From NCBI RefSeq assembly GCF_009467805.1, contig NZ_WIAY01000001.1, positions 376,982-440,981 of the forward strand: a DNA stretch of 64,000 nucleotides, in the 5' to 3' direction. The stretch is from Stenotrophomonas nematodicola. Lineage in GTDB: Bacteria > Pseudomonadota > Gammaproteobacteria > Xanthomonadales > Xanthomonadaceae. The notes beneath the pieces are model-generated. The model searched no databases. It was not told the origin of the DNA and worked only from the letters and a program-made list of their open reading frames with translations. Positions 7,689 to 18,108 of the stretch are shown here, in pieces (positions within the stretch are counted from its first letter, which is position 1; each line of letters opens with the position of its first letter). The position numbers and the translations under genes were made by a program.

Positions 7689-9071
7689 GTGGCTGACTTT
7701 GGTTATGGTGGCATCGGTTCCGGACTGGACATTTCCGGCATGGTGGCCAGCCTGGTCGCGGCCGACCGCAAGCCGGCGGACAACGCCCTCAACCTGCAGC
7801 AGTCCAAGGCCAAGATGCAGCTGTCGGCGGTGGGCACGGTCAAGTCCGCGTTCGACCTGCTGACCAGCTCGCTCAAGACGCTCAAGGCCTCCACCGCCTT
7901 CGATGCCCGCCTGGTCAGTGCGTCCAAGAGCGGCACCGACGAGATCCTGACGGTCTCCAGCACCAACGCCGCGGCGACCGGCAGCCACGAAATCAAAGTT
8001 ACCCAGCTGGCCACGGCCAACAAGTGGATCGCCGACACGTCGGTGCCCAAGACCAAGACCTTCGGCGCCGGAACCCTGACGCTGGACGTCGGCGTGGGCG
8101 ACAAAAAGAAGACGCTGGAGATCCAGGTCGACGCCGACGACACCCTCACCTCGATCCGCACCAAGATCGAAAAGGCCGGCCGCAGCCTGGGCGTGCAGTC
8201 CACCCTGATTGCCTCGGGCGACAACCAGTACCTGTCGATCTCGCAGGAAAAGGCCGGCACCGCCAACGCCATCAAACTCAGCGCGGGTGCCGGCAATGCC
8301 GACCTGACCGCGCTGGCAGCCAGCCTGTCCGAGCGCACCCCCGCGGCCGATGCCAAGCTCACCATCGATGGCGTGGAGGTGGTGTCCAGCGAGAATACCG
8401 TCACCGACGTAGTGCCCGGCCTGACCCTGAACCTGAAGAAGACCGGCGACAGCACCGTGACGGTCACCACCGACGTGGCCGCCGCACGCAAGGTCATGCA
8501 GGACTTCGTGACGGCCTACAACGGCGCCATCAGCGCCATCAACACGGCTACCAAGTACGACATCGAGAACAAGGAGCCGTCGTCGCTGACCGGCGATGCG
8601 CAGATGCGCGGCGCCTCCAGCCAGCTGCGCGCGATGATGGGCGGCGTGCTCAAGGACCTGGCCGCCGCCGGCCTGGACCCGAAAACACTGGGGCTGCAGA
8701 CCCGCGCCTACCCCAATGCCGATGGCAGCCTGGTGCTGGATGGTGCCAAGTTCGAAGCGGCCCTGGTCAACCAGGCCGGCGCGGTGCGCCAGGCCCTGAC
8801 GGGCGATGATGGCGCGGCCGCCAAGCTGTTCAGCATGGTCGAGGGCTACACCAGCACCGCAGTGGGCAAGGAAGGTGCCTTCGTATCGCGCACCAAGAGC
8901 ATCAACGCCACGCTCACCGACATCGACAAGCGTCGCAAGGCACTGGATGTGCGCATGACCGGCGTCGAAGAACGGTACAAGAAGCAGTTCCTGGCACTGG
9001 ACGCGCTGATGGGCAAGATGAGCCAGACCATGAGCAGCCTGAGCAGCCAGTTGTCCCAGCTCACCGGTTGA
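7689..9071 (+). CDS. fliD: Flagellar filament cap protein FliD (HAP2)
   Basis: 460-residue cap protein that caps the filament tip and guides flagellin assembly. It starts with GTG, preceded by CAGGAGA at 6 bases. The N-terminus (MADFGYGGIGSGLDISGMVASL) is the family signature. The C-terminus (about 395-460: SINATLTDIDKRRKALDVRM, RYKKQFLALDALMGKM, SSQLSQL) is the conserved coiled segment. The middle carries an IN-type repeat region. fliS and a FliT-like gene follow as usual. Dual sigma-54 and FliA promoter sequences lie upstream. Confidence 0.96.
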   Translation: MADFGYGGIGSGLDISGMVASLVAADRKPADNALNLQQSKAKMQLSAVGTVKSAFDLLTSSLKTLKASTAFDARLVSASKSGTDEILTVSSTNAAATGSHEIKVTQLATANKWIADTSVPKTKTFGAGTLTLDVGVGDKKKTLEIQVDADDTLTSIRTKIEKAGRSLGVQSTLIASGDNQYLSISQEKAGTANAIKLSAGAGNADLTALAASLSERTPAADAKLTIDGVEVVSSENTVTDVVPGLTLNLKKTGDSTVTVTTDVAAARKVMQDFVTAYNGAISAINTATKYDIENKEPSSLTGDAQMRGASSQLRAMMGGVLKDLAAAGLDPKTLGLQTRAYPNADGSLVLDGAKFEAALVNQAGAVRQALTGDDGAAAKLFSMVEGYTSTAVGKEGAFVSRTKSINATLTDIDKRRKALDVRMTGVEERYKKQFLALDALMGKMSQTMSSLSSQLSQLTG

Positions 9072-9094
9072 CCACGTCGCCCGCGTAGACCCAC

Positions 9095-9122
9095 TCAAGT
9101 TGCGCGCGCCCGCTGCCGATAT
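9095..9122 (+). promoter_or_regulatory. FliA-type promoter of fliS
   Basis: TCAAGTTG (9095-9102), 12-base spacer, GCCGATAT (9115-9122). The same -35 with the same 12-base spacer occurs in front of the first chemoreceptor gene (49244). TCAAG is an accepted FliA -35 form in Pseudomonas. The fliS ATG is 88 bases further on. Confidence 0.72.
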
Positions 9123-9210
9123 GGATAGCAACGCATCACCCGCCGCAGCACTCCACCCGGTGCCGCAGACCTCGCGAGGCATGCGGCCCCGCACGAAGGA
9201 GACATGATTG

Positions 9211-9627
9211 ATGTACGGTTCGAACCGTCAATTCACCGAGCAGTACCGCCAGGTCGGCGTGCAGAGCGCGATCAGCGATGCCGATCCGCACAAGCTGGTG
9301 GCGCTGCTGCTGGCCGGCGCGCTGGAGCGCGTGCGGCTGGCCCAGGCCTGCCTGGAAGGCGGCGACCAGGCCCGCAAGGGCAAGGCGATCGGCGAAGTCT
9401 GCGCGATCGTCGGCCACCTCAACGGCTCGCTCGACCACGAGGCCGGCGGCGAAATCGCCGCCAACCTGTCGGCGCTGTATGACTACGTGATGCAGCGGCT
9501 GACCGAAGCCAATCTGCACAACGACCCGGACGCCCTGCGCGAATCGCTGGAGCTGCTGGGCGAGATCGACGCCGCCTGGAACGCGATCCCGCGCGACCAG
9601 CGGGTGCCTGCGCAGGCAGCGGTGTAA
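9211..9627 (+). CDS. fliS: Flagellin export chaperone FliS
   Basis: 138-residue cytoplasmic helical chaperone that binds the flagellin C-terminus and prevents early polymerisation. The start MYGSNRQFTEQYRQVGVQSAI and the segment DPHKLVALLLAGALERVRLAQ are typical. I chose ATG at 9211 because AAGGAG lies 9 bases before it; TTG at 9208 and an out-of-frame ATG at 9204 are poorer. The stop overlaps the next gene by one base (TAATG). With four flagellins to serve, one FliS presumably handles all. Confidence 0.93.
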   Translation: MYGSNRQFTEQYRQVGVQSAISDADPHKLVALLLAGALERVRLAQACLEGGDQARKGKAIGEVCAIVGHLNGSLDHEAGGEIAANLSALYDYVMQRLTEANLHNDPDALRESLELLGEIDAAWNAIPRDQRVPAQAAV

Positions 9628-9935
9628 TGGCTGACACCCTGCTCACGCTGGCGCACCTCAACGCCGAGCTGGACGCGCTGGAAACCGCGCTGCTGGCCGA
9701 CGACCACGAGCGTGCCGGCGACTGTCTGGACAGGCTGCACCTCAACCAGGCGCGGTTCCTGGCCATGCCCGGTGCGCTGGACGACGTGGCTGGCCTCAGC
9801 GCCCTGGAGGGCCGTCAACAACGCATCATGGTAATGATGATGAGCCAGCGCGACGAAGCCGGCCGCCACGTGCGCCACGGCGCAAGCGCCAACCGCGCCG
9901 CCCATGCCTACCTCACCGCAGAGTCGCTGGCATGA
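9627..9935 (+). CDS. FliT-like flagellar protein
   Basis: 102-residue, mostly helical, acidic protein starting one base into the fliS stop codon. Position right after fliD-fliS is where FliT (chaperone of FliD and export cofactor) usually lies. The sequence shows a leucine-rich N-terminal helix pair (LTLAHLNAELDALETALLAD) and MVMMMSQRDEAGRHV in the second half. No motif by itself proves FliT, so the name rests on synteny, size and helical character. The end overlaps the start of the next gene by 4 bases. Confidence 0.6.
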   Translation: MADTLLTLAHLNAELDALETALLADDHERAGDCLDRLHLNQARFLAMPGALDDVAGLSALEGRQQRIMVMMMSQRDEAGRHVRHGASANRAAHAYLTAESLA

Positions 9936-10513
9936 ACGACGAGCGCGCCGCAGCCATCCATCACCCGGCCGAAAGCGAGCTGTTCGATGAGACGCTGAGC
10001 TGCGAGGTCGCGCTGCCCGCCGAGTTCCGCCTGGGCACGGCGGTGATCCGTCCCGGCAGCGCCGAGACGCTGCTGCGCAGCGTGGCGCTGGTGGAAGACT
10101 CGCGCGGCGACGACGGGCACGACGAGCGTGGCGACGCCACCCTGCAGCTGCAGCGGCTGGAAGCCAAGCTCGACCTGACGATGGTGCTGCTGGGCCGCCT
10201 GGTCCGCCAGCAGACCCAGGACCTGCCCCTGCGCCCGCTGCGCTGGTCCCGGCGCGGCATCCGCCTGGAACTGGGCGTGCGCAGCGGCGCCAGCCCCGGT
10301 GCCCTCGGCGTGATCCGCCTGCAGCCGTGTGACTGGTTGCCCGACCACATCGATCTGCCGGTAGCGGTACTGGCCGAGGCGGCCAACGGCTCGGGGGCCC
10401 ATTACCTCTGGCTGCGTTTCGAAGGGCTGAGCGATGGCCTGGAGATGGCGCTGGAGCGCCATCTGTTCCGCCTGCATCGCCGCCAGATCGCCGAAGCACG
10501 CCGTCTGCGCTGA
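9932..10513 (+). CDS. Atypical PilZ-domain protein
   Basis: 193 residues. The order fliD-fliS-fliT-like-PilZ is seen in xanthomonads. The C-terminal half (about 95-180, with PLRWSRRGIRLEL and YLWLRFEGLSDGLEMALERH) resembles the PilZ barrel and closing helix, but the c-di-GMP-binding RxxxR and D/NxSxxG motifs are not present. A leucine-patterned helix at about 72-96 (LQLQRLEAKLDLTMVLLGRL) could drive oligomerisation, as described for a tetrameric atypical PilZ protein of Xanthomonas. It may therefore act by protein contact rather than nucleotide binding. Coupled by a 4-base overlap to the gene before. Confidence 0.65.
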   Translation: MNDERAAAIHHPAESELFDETLSCEVALPAEFRLGTAVIRPGSAETLLRSVALVEDSRGDDGHDERGDATLQLQRLEAKLDLTMVLLGRLVRQQTQDLPLRPLRWSRRGIRLELGVRSGASPGALGVIRLQPCDWLPDHIDLPVAVLAEAANGSGAHYLWLRFEGLSDGLEMALERHLFRLHRRQIAEARRLR

Positions 10514-10600
10514 CCATACGGTCCCGACCGTTACCGATGGACCTTGGCGGTTTCACGCCACTCCGTTAAGGTGGCGCATCCCCCGCTTCCCTGCCTGCCT

Positions 10601-11233
10601 GTGCGCGTTCTCATCGTCGACGATCACACCCTGGTCCGCGCCGGCCTCGGCCGCCTGCTGCAGGGCTTTGCCGGCGTGGAGGTGGTCGCCGATGCCAGCA
10701 ATGCAGAGCAGGCCCTGCAGATGGCCGTGCAGCATTCACCGGACGTGGTCCTGATGGACCTGTCCCTGCCCGGCCGTACCGGTCTGGAGGCGCTCAGCGA
10801 CATCCTGCTGCGCGCGCCGGGCTCGCGGGTGGTGATGATGACCATGCATGACGATGCCGTGCACGTGCGCGATGCGCTTGATCGCGGTGCGGTCGGGTTC
10901 GTGGTCAAGGATGCCGCCCCGCAGGAACTGGAACTGGCCCTGCGCGCCGCACATGCCGGCCAGGTGTTCCTCAGCCCGCAGATCTCGGCCAAGATGCTAG
11001 CGCCGATGCTCGGCCGCGAGAAGCCGGTCGGCATTGCGGCGCTGTCGCCCCGCCAGCGCGAAATCCTGCGTCAGATCGGCAAGGGCGAAAGCAACAAGGA
11101 AATCGCGGCCGACCTCGGCATCAGCGTCAAGACCGTGGAAACCCACCGCGCCCGCATGATGGAGTCGTTGGGCTGCCGCCGCGCCAACGATCTGCTGCTG
11201 CTGGCCGCCCGCCACCAGCACGAACTGGAGTAG
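10601..11233 (+). CDS. LuxR/NarL-family response regulator
   Basis: About 210 residues. Receiver domain 1-120 (MRVLIVDDHTLVRAG with the acidic pocket, phosphoacceptor Asp in VVLMDLSLP, Lys in FVVKDA) and C-terminal HTH (about 145-205: LSPRQREILRQIGKGESNKEIA, then LGISVKTVETHRARMMESL). I chose GTG at 10601 because the domain begins there; in-frame GTG at 10571 and TTG at 10544 are possible, and no good ribosome site marks any of them. No histidine kinase lies nearby. A hairpin follows the stop. Its targets are unknown; location suggests flagellar or biofilm control. Confidence 0.88.
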   Translation: MRVLIVDDHTLVRAGLGRLLQGFAGVEVVADASNAEQALQMAVQHSPDVVLMDLSLPGRTGLEALSDILLRAPGSRVVMMTMHDDAVHVRDALDRGAVGFVVKDAAPQELELALRAAHAGQVFLSPQISAKMLAPMLGREKPVGIAALSPRQREILRQIGKGESNKEIAADLGISVKTVETHRARMMESLGCRRANDLLLLAARHQHELE

Positions 11234-11236
11234 ACC

Positions 11237-11256
11237 GGCGACGGCTCTCCGTCGCC
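11237..11256 (+). other. Hairpin after the response regulator gene
   Basis: Perfect 8-bp stem GGCGACGG / CCGTCGCC with a CTCT loop right after the stop. No T run follows, so termination is uncertain. The remaining about 240 bases to rpoN show no gene and no promoter I could recognise. Confidence 0.6.
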
Positions 11257-11497
11257 AGGCGTCCTGCCCGCGTTCCCGCGTCGATTTATTGAACCAGCCT
11301 CCCCCCTTCCGCCTTGGCCAGAGCCCCCGGAACGGCACAGACAGCGTCAAATAACCCGACACCTGTCAGGAGAATCCCTACACGCTGTCGGGAGTTTGAC
11401 GACCCCACTCAGGAACCCCCTGATTCCGGTGCTGCCGGAACAAAAGCAAGATGTGTTCCAGATCGCGCCGGGGAGTCGGCGCCGACGGGGAACGGAC

Positions 11498-12907
11498 TTG
11501 AAAGCCAATCTTTCGACCCAGATGGGTCAGCAGCTTCACCTCACACCGCAACTGCTGCAGTCGATCCGACTGCTGCAGCTCAACGGCATGCAGCTTGAGC
11601 TGGAGATCCAGCGTGCGCTGGAGACCAACCCGCTGCTCGAACTGGACGAGGCCGCCGAAGAGCGTGCCGATACCACCGACGTCGCGGCCACCACCCAGGA
11701 CGTGGCCGCGTTCGACGAGCTGCCGGAAAGCTCGATGTGGGACGTGGCCGGCAGCAGCTGGCAGGACGGCGACGATGACCGCATGCAGCGTGTGGCCGCC
11801 GGCGAGTCCAGCGACCCCCAGCTGCGCGCCCTGCAGCGGCTGTCGCTGGAGCTGGCACCGCGCGAACTGGCCGTGGCCGCCTTCTGGCTGGAACACTGCG
11901 ACGATGCCGGCTACCTGGACGCACCTCTCGCACAGCTGCAACTGCTGGCCAGCGCACTCTGCGACGTGGATGCCGAGGGGGTCGAAGCGGTCCGCCAGTA
12001 CATCCTGCACGGCGACCCGGTCGGCCTGGCTGCACAGGACCTGCACGAGTGCCTGTGCGTGCAGCTGCGCGCCCTGCCCGGCCGCGTGCCGGCCCGGCAC
12101 CTGGCCCTGCGCGTGCTCGATGAGGGCCTGGTCACCCTGGCGACCCACGACTACGCCGCGCTGGCGCGCGAACTGGACGCGGAGATCGCCGACATCCACG
12201 AAGCGGTACGCCTGATCCTCTCGTTGCAGCCGCGCCCGGGCGAAAGCCTGCTGCCGGATACCAACGGCGCGGTCATCCCCGACGTCGTCGCCTGGCATGC
12301 CGACGGGCAGTGGCGCGTGGCCCTCAACCCGGCCACCAGCCGCCGCCTGAGCATCAACCCGCACTACGAACAGGCAGTGGGCGAGGCCGGCGACGGCGCC
12401 CAGCCGCTGCGCGACATGCTGCAGGAAGCCCGCTGGCTGACCCGCGGCCTGTCCATGCGCTACGACACCCTGCTGCGCACCGCACGGGTGATCATCGAGC
12501 GCCAGGCCGGCTTCCTGACCCGCGGCGAAGAGGCGATGGCGCCGCTGACCCTGAAGGAAGTGGCCGATGCGATCGGCATGCACGAATCCACGGTATCGCG
12601 CATCACCACCGGCAAGTACCTGCAGACCCCGCGTGGCACGCTGGAGCTGAAGCACTTCTTCGCGGTACGGCTGGAAGGCGCCAGCGTCTCCGGGCAGGCG
12701 GTAAAGGCGATGGTCCGGCGCCTGATCGACGCCGAACCGGCCGGCCGGCCGCTGGCCGACGAGGCCATCGCCGGCCTGCTGTCGCGCCAGGGCGTGAACA
12801 TCGCCCGCCGTACCGTTGCAAAATACCGCGAACAACTGGACATCGCCCCGGCGCGTGAACGTCGCCGGGCCAATGCCAGGGCTCCGCAGCTGGCCCGGGT
12901 GGGCTGA
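11498..12907 (+). CDS. rpoN: RNA polymerase sigma-54 factor RpoN
   Basis: About 469 residues. Region I is Gln/Leu rich (LSTQMGQQLHLTPQLLQSI, LNGMQLELEIQRALETNPLLE). The C-terminal RpoN box ARRTVAKYRE (about 435-445), which reads the -24 element, is intact, as is the HTH (VADAIGMHESTVSRI). The frame stays open further left, but TTG at 11498 gives the usual MKANLS start; the 34 upstream codons look non-coding. Xanthomonads carry a second rpoN elsewhere, and the copy beside fleQ is the flagellar one. It matches the -24/-12 sequences found before fliE, fliL, flhB and fliD. Confidence 0.95.
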   Translation: MKANLSTQMGQQLHLTPQLLQSIRLLQLNGMQLELEIQRALETNPLLELDEAAEERADTTDVAATTQDVAAFDELPESSMWDVAGSSWQDGDDDRMQRVAAGESSDPQLRALQRLSLELAPRELAVAAFWLEHCDDAGYLDAPLAQLQLLASALCDVDAEGVEAVRQYILHGDPVGLAAQDLHECLCVQLRALPGRVPARHLALRVLDEGLVTLATHDYAALARELDAEIADIHEAVRLILSLQPRPGESLLPDTNGAVIPDVVAWHADGQWRVALNPATSRRLSINPHYEQAVGEAGDGAQPLRDMLQEARWLTRGLSMRYDTLLRTARVIIERQAGFLTRGEEAMAPLTLKEVADAIGMHESTVSRITTGKYLQTPRGTLELKHFFAVRLEGASVSGQAVKAMVRRLIDAEPAGRPLADEAIAGLLSRQGVNIARRTVAKYREQLDIAPARERRRANARAPQLARVG

Positions 12908-12920
12908 AGGAATGAACGAC

Positions 12921-13294
12921 ATGAACAAGCTCACCGTCCTGCTGGTCGACGACCACGAGGGCTTCATCAACGCCGCCATGCGCCACTTCCGCAAGGTCGA
13001 CTGGCTGGACGTGATCGGCAGCGCCGGCAATGGCCTGGAGGCCATCGAGCGCTCCGAGTCGTTGCGCCCGAAGGTGGTGCTGATGGACCTGGCCATGCCC
13101 GAAATGGGCGGCCTGCAGGCCACCCGCCTGATCAAGTCGCAGGACGACGCACCGTACATCGTCATCGCCAGCCACTTCGATGACGCCGAACACCGTGAAC
13201 ACGCGCTGCGCGCCGGCGCCGACAACTTCGTCAGCAAGCTGTCCTACATCCAGGAAGTCATGCCGATCCTGGAAGGCCTGAAGGGGAATGGATC

Positions 13295-13298
<4 letters not shown>
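12921..13298 (+). CDS. Single-domain response regulator
   Basis: About 125 residues, receiver fold only: VLLVDDHEGF at the N-terminus, phosphoacceptor Asp in KVVLMDLAMPEMGG, and Lys in VSKLSYIQ. There is no output domain. AAGGA at 12907-12911 suits ATG 12921 (9-base spacing); ATG 12912 in the same frame is too close. It overlaps fleQ by 4 bases, so it is made together with FleQ. It may tune FleQ or RpoN activity by protein contact, which is inference. No kinase is adjacent. Confidence 0.85.
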
Positions 13299-14788
<1,490 letters not shown>

Positions 14789-14812
14789 CCCACCGACGGT
14801 CACCGCACCCTT

Positions 14813-14837
14813 GAAGCCCGGGCCCGTCCCGGGCTTC
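14813..14837 (+). terminator. Intrinsic terminator after fleQ
   Basis: Ten-base stem GAAGCCCGGG (14813-14822) with CCCGGGCTTC (14828-14837) and a 5-base loop; the tail is only partly T-rich. It lies 24 bases after the fleQ stop. The rest of the gap up to 15092 has no gene; it contains the fliE promoter. Confidence 0.75.
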
Positions 14838-15032
14838 TGCGTTCCGGGGCCATCGCGACGCCTCGCGGGGGTGCCCGTCGGTTTTCCGACGCCGGGCATC
14901 CGACGCCGGTCACCGCGCCATCGCGCCGGAGCGACATTCCGTCGCACCGCCACGGCCCGGCACGGGAGATCAACGCCGCGCTGAATGCGTAAGTGCCCGC
15001 CACCACGACAAAACTGAACCAATGGCCGGTTT

Positions 15033-15048
15033 CGGCACGGGGCTTGCA
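15033..15048 (+). promoter_or_regulatory. Sigma-54 promoter of the fliEFGHIJK operon
   Basis: CGGCACG-N4-TTGCA with GG at 15034-15035 and GC at 15046-15047 at the exact 10-base separation. It differs from the RpoN consensus only at the first base and ends 44 bases before the fliE start codon. This is the best sigma-54 match in the window. Confidence 0.88.
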
Positions 15049-15092
15049 ACGTATTCACTCGAAACCCCATCCCCAGATTCGGAACGTTCCAG

Positions 15093-15455
15093 ATGTCGCA
15101 CTCCGTTACCTCCGTCCTTTCCCAGATCCGTTCCTTCCAGACCCAGATGGGTCAGTCGGCCGTCAGTCCGCTGACGGAAGCGCCGAAGAGCAATGCCATC
15201 CAGGGGCTGGTATCGCCGCAGGAAGTCCAGGGCCCGAGCTTCACCGAAACGCTGCGTGGCGCCATCGCCGGCGTCAACGACGCACAGCAGAAATCCGGCG
15301 CCCTGGCCAAGGCCTTCGAGCTGGGCGATCCCAGCGCCGACCTCGCCAAGGTCATGGTTGCCTCGCAGCAGTCCCAGATCGCCTTCCGCGCCACCGTGGA
15401 AGTCCGCAACCGTCTCGTCCAGGCTTACCAGGACGTGATGAACATGCCGCTGTAA
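15093..15455 (+). CDS. fliE: Flagellar hook-basal body complex protein FliE
   Basis: 120-residue rod component connecting the MS ring to the rod. The C-terminal half is typical (FTETLRGAIAGVNDAQQKSG, then DLAKVMVASQQSQIAFRATV and VQAYQDVMNMPL at the end). First gene after a near-perfect sigma-54 promoter; fliF starts 12 bases after its stop. Confidence 0.95.
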   Translation: MSHSVTSVLSQIRSFQTQMGQSAVSPLTEAPKSNAIQGLVSPQEVQGPSFTETLRGAIAGVNDAQQKSGALAKAFELGDPSADLAKVMVASQQSQIAFRATVEVRNRLVQAYQDVMNMPL

Positions 15456-15467
15456 GGATAGAAACGC

Positions 15468-17111
15468 ATGGCCCTGTCGCTTACCAAGGAATCCCTGAAC
15501 GCCGAGAAGGCGGGCCAGTGGTTCGACCGGCTGCAAAGCCTGCAGATCACCCGTCGGCTCGGACTGATGGCGATGATCGCCGTGGCCGTGGCGGCAGGTC
15601 TGTTTGTGTTCTTCTGGTCGCAGAAGCCCGGCATGGTGCCGCTGTACACCGGGCTGGACCAGAAGGCCACCGCCGAAGCCACCGACCTGCTGCGCGCCGC
15701 GCAGATTCCGTTCGAGCTGGATGCCGCCACCGGCGGCATCACCGTGCCGGAAAAGAACCTGCACGATGCCCGACTGAAGCTGGCCGGCTCCGGGCTCACC
15801 GACAGCGGCCGGCTCGGCTTCGAGCTGATGGAACGCGATCCGGGCTTCGGCGTCAGCCAGTTCATGGAGAACGCCCGCTACCAGCATTCGCTGGAAACCG
15901 AGCTGTCGCGCACCATCAACACCCTGCGCCCGGTGCGCGATTCGCGCGTGCACCTGGCCATTCCCAAGCCGAGCGCCTTCACCCGCCAGCGCGATGTGGC
16001 CAGTGCCTCGGTGGTGCTGGAACTGCGTGGCGGCCAGCAGCTTGAGCGGGGGCAGATCGATGCCATCGTGCACATGGTCGCCGCCAGCATCCCCGACCTG
16101 GCGCCGGAACGGGTGACGGTGGTGGACCAGAGCGGCCGGATGCTGAGCGTGTCCGATCCGAACAGCGATGCGGCGATGAATGCCGCGCAGTTCGAACAGG
16201 TGCGCCGCCAGGAAACCTCGTTCAACCAGCGCATCCGCGAACTGCTGGAGCCGATGACCGGCCCGGGCCGGGTCAATCCGGAAGTCAGCGTGGACATGGA
16301 CTTCTCGGTCATCGAAGAGGCCCGCGAGCTGTACAACGGCGAGCCGCAGAAACTGCGCAGCGAACAACTGAGCGAAAACAGCAGCAACGTGCCGGGGCCG
16401 CAGGGCATTCCGGGCGCCACCAGCAACACCCCGCCGGGACCGGCGGCGGCACCGGCCACCGCACAGGCACCGACCGAGTCGTCCAAGAACGCGACCCGCA
16501 ACTACGAGCTGGACCGCACCCTGCAGCACACCCGCCAGCCGGCCGGCCGGATCAAGCGCGTGTCGGTGGCCGTGCTGCTGGACAACGTGCCGCGCGCCGG
16601 CGCCAACGGCAAAACCACCGAGCAGCCACTGTCGGCGGCCGAGCTGACCCGCGTTGAAGCCCTGGTCAAGCAGGCGGTCGGCTTTGATGCCGAGCGTGGC
16701 GACACCGTATCGGTGATGAACGCGCCCTTCGTCCGTGAGGTCACCCCGGTCGAGGGCCCGAAGTGGTGGGAACTGCCCCAGGTGCAGGACGGCCTGCGTC
16801 TGCTGCTCGGCGCGATCGTGGTGCTGGCGCTGGTGTTCGGCGTGCTGCGCCCGGCGCTGCGCTCGATCACCGGCACGGCCAGCAAGCCGGATGAAGACGA
16901 ACTGGAACCGCATGGCGCCGACGTACACCTGGTCGAGGACGGCGATGCGCTGCCCGCGCTGGGCAACGATCGCAACCACGCGGGCGGACATGAAACGCTG
17001 GCATTGCCGGTGGACTCCTACGAGGAACGACTGCGCATGGCGCGTGAAGCTGTAAAGACCGATTCCAAGCGTGTGGCGCAGGTCGTCAAGGGCTGGGTGG
17101 CCAATGACTGA
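15468..17111 (+). CDS. fliF: Flagellar MS-ring protein FliF
   Basis: 547 residues, normal length. First membrane segment at about 25-50 (MAMIAVAVAAGLFVFFW). Periplasmic ring-building domains follow (YscJ/FliF type: PGMVPLYTGLDQKATAEATDLL and DPGFGVSQFMENARYQHSLETEL). Second membrane segment at about 443-462 (LRLLLGAIVVLALVFGVL), then a cytoplasmic tail with VDSYEERLRMAREAVKTDSK, which binds FliG. The end overlaps fliG by 8 bases. It forms the base of the motor around the export gate. Confidence 0.96.
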   Translation: MALSLTKESLNAEKAGQWFDRLQSLQITRRLGLMAMIAVAVAAGLFVFFWSQKPGMVPLYTGLDQKATAEATDLLRAAQIPFELDAATGGITVPEKNLHDARLKLAGSGLTDSGRLGFELMERDPGFGVSQFMENARYQHSLETELSRTINTLRPVRDSRVHLAIPKPSAFTRQRDVASASVVLELRGGQQLERGQIDAIVHMVAASIPDLAPERVTVVDQSGRMLSVSDPNSDAAMNAAQFEQVRRQETSFNQRIRELLEPMTGPGRVNPEVSVDMDFSVIEEARELYNGEPQKLRSEQLSENSSNVPGPQGIPGATSNTPPGPAAAPATAQAPTESSKNATRNYELDRTLQHTRQPAGRIKRVSVAVLLDNVPRAGANGKTTEQPLSAAELTRVEALVKQAVGFDAERGDTVSVMNAPFVREVTPVEGPKWWELPQVQDGLRLLLGAIVVLALVFGVLRPALRSITGTASKPDEDELEPHGADVHLVEDGDALPALGNDRNHAGGHETLALPVDSYEERLRMAREAVKTDSKRVAQVVKGWVAND

Positions 17112-18108
17112 CGCCCCTCCCCTGACCGGTGTGCAGCGCGCCGCCGTGCTGCTGCTGTCGCTGGGCGAACTGGACGCAGCCGAAGTGCTGCGCCACATGG
17201 AACCCAAGGAAGTGCAGAAGATCGGTATCGCGATGGCGACGATGACCGATATCACCCGTGAGCAGGTCGAGCGCGTGATGGACCAGTTCGGCAGCGAGCT
17301 GGGCTCCAAGACCTCGCTCGGTGTCGGGTCGGACGACTACATCCGCAACATGCTGGTGCAGGCACTGGGCAGCGAGAAGGCCGGCAATCTGATCGACCGC
17401 ATCCTGCTCGGCCGCAACACCACCGGCCTGGACGCGCTGAAGTGGATGGACCCGCGTGCCGTGGCCGACCTGGTGCGCAACGAGCACCCGCAGATCATCG
17501 CGATCGTGATGGCGCACCTGGAAACCGACCAGGCCGCCGACGCGCTCAAGCTGCTGCCCGACCGTACCCGGGTGGATGTGCTGCTGCGCATCGCCACCCT
17601 GGACGGCATTCCGCCGAACGCGCTCAACGAACTCAACGAGATCATGGAGCGCCAGTTCGCCGGCAACCAGAACCTGAAGTCGTCCAACATCGGCGGCGTC
17701 CAGTGCGCCGCCAACATCCTCAACTTCATGGACAGCGGCCAGGACCAGGCGATTCTCGGCGAGATCGCGCGCATCGACGCGCCGCTGTCCGGGCGCATCC
17801 AGGACCTGATGTTCGTGTTCGACGACCTGGTGGACCTGGAAGACCGCGAACTGCAGCTGGTGCTGCGTGAAGTCAGCGGCGAGCGCCTGGGCCTGGCCCT
17901 GCGCGGCGCCGACATCAAGGTGCGCGACAAGATCACCCGCAACATGTCCCAGCGTGCCGCCGAGATCCTGCTCGAAGACATGGAGGCCCGTGGCCCGGTG
18001 CGCCTGTCGGATGTGGAAACCGCGCAGCGCGAGATCCTGGCGATCGTCAAGCGCATGGCCGATGAAGGCACCGTCACCATCGGCGGCAACGCGGAGGCGA
18101 TGCTGTGA
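17104..18108 (+). CDS. fliG: Flagellar motor switch protein FliG
   Basis: 334 residues. Start taken at ATG 17104 (MTDAPPLTGVQRAAVLLLSLGE), which overlaps fliF by 8 bases; the frame is open a little upstream, but within fliF. Armadillo-like helical repeats carry the family EHPQ motif (VRNEHPQIIAIVMAHL, about residues 121-136). The C-terminal charged ridge that touches the stator is present (DDLVDLEDRELQLVLREV and the following helices). It couples MotC/MotD-type stators to rotor movement. GTGA overlap with fliH. Confidence 0.96.
   Translation: MTDAPPLTGVQRAAVLLLSLGELDAAEVLRHMEPKEVQKIGIAMATMTDITREQVERVMDQFGSELGSKTSLGVGSDDYIRNMLVQALGSEKAGNLIDRILLGRNTTGLDALKWMDPRAVADLVRNEHPQIIAIVMAHLETDQAADALKLLPDRTRVDVLLRIATLDGIPPNALNELNEIMERQFAGNQNLKSSNIGGVQCAANILNFMDSGQDQAILGEIARIDAPLSGRIQDLMFVFDDLVDLEDRELQLVLREVSGERLGLALRGADIKVRDKITRNMSQRAAEILLEDMEARGPVRLSDVETAQREILAIVKRMADEGTVTIGGNAEAML

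Noticed and set aside
11330..11350. Sigma-54-like ACGGCACAGACAGC before rpoN
   Set aside because: The distance between GG and GC is not 10 bases.
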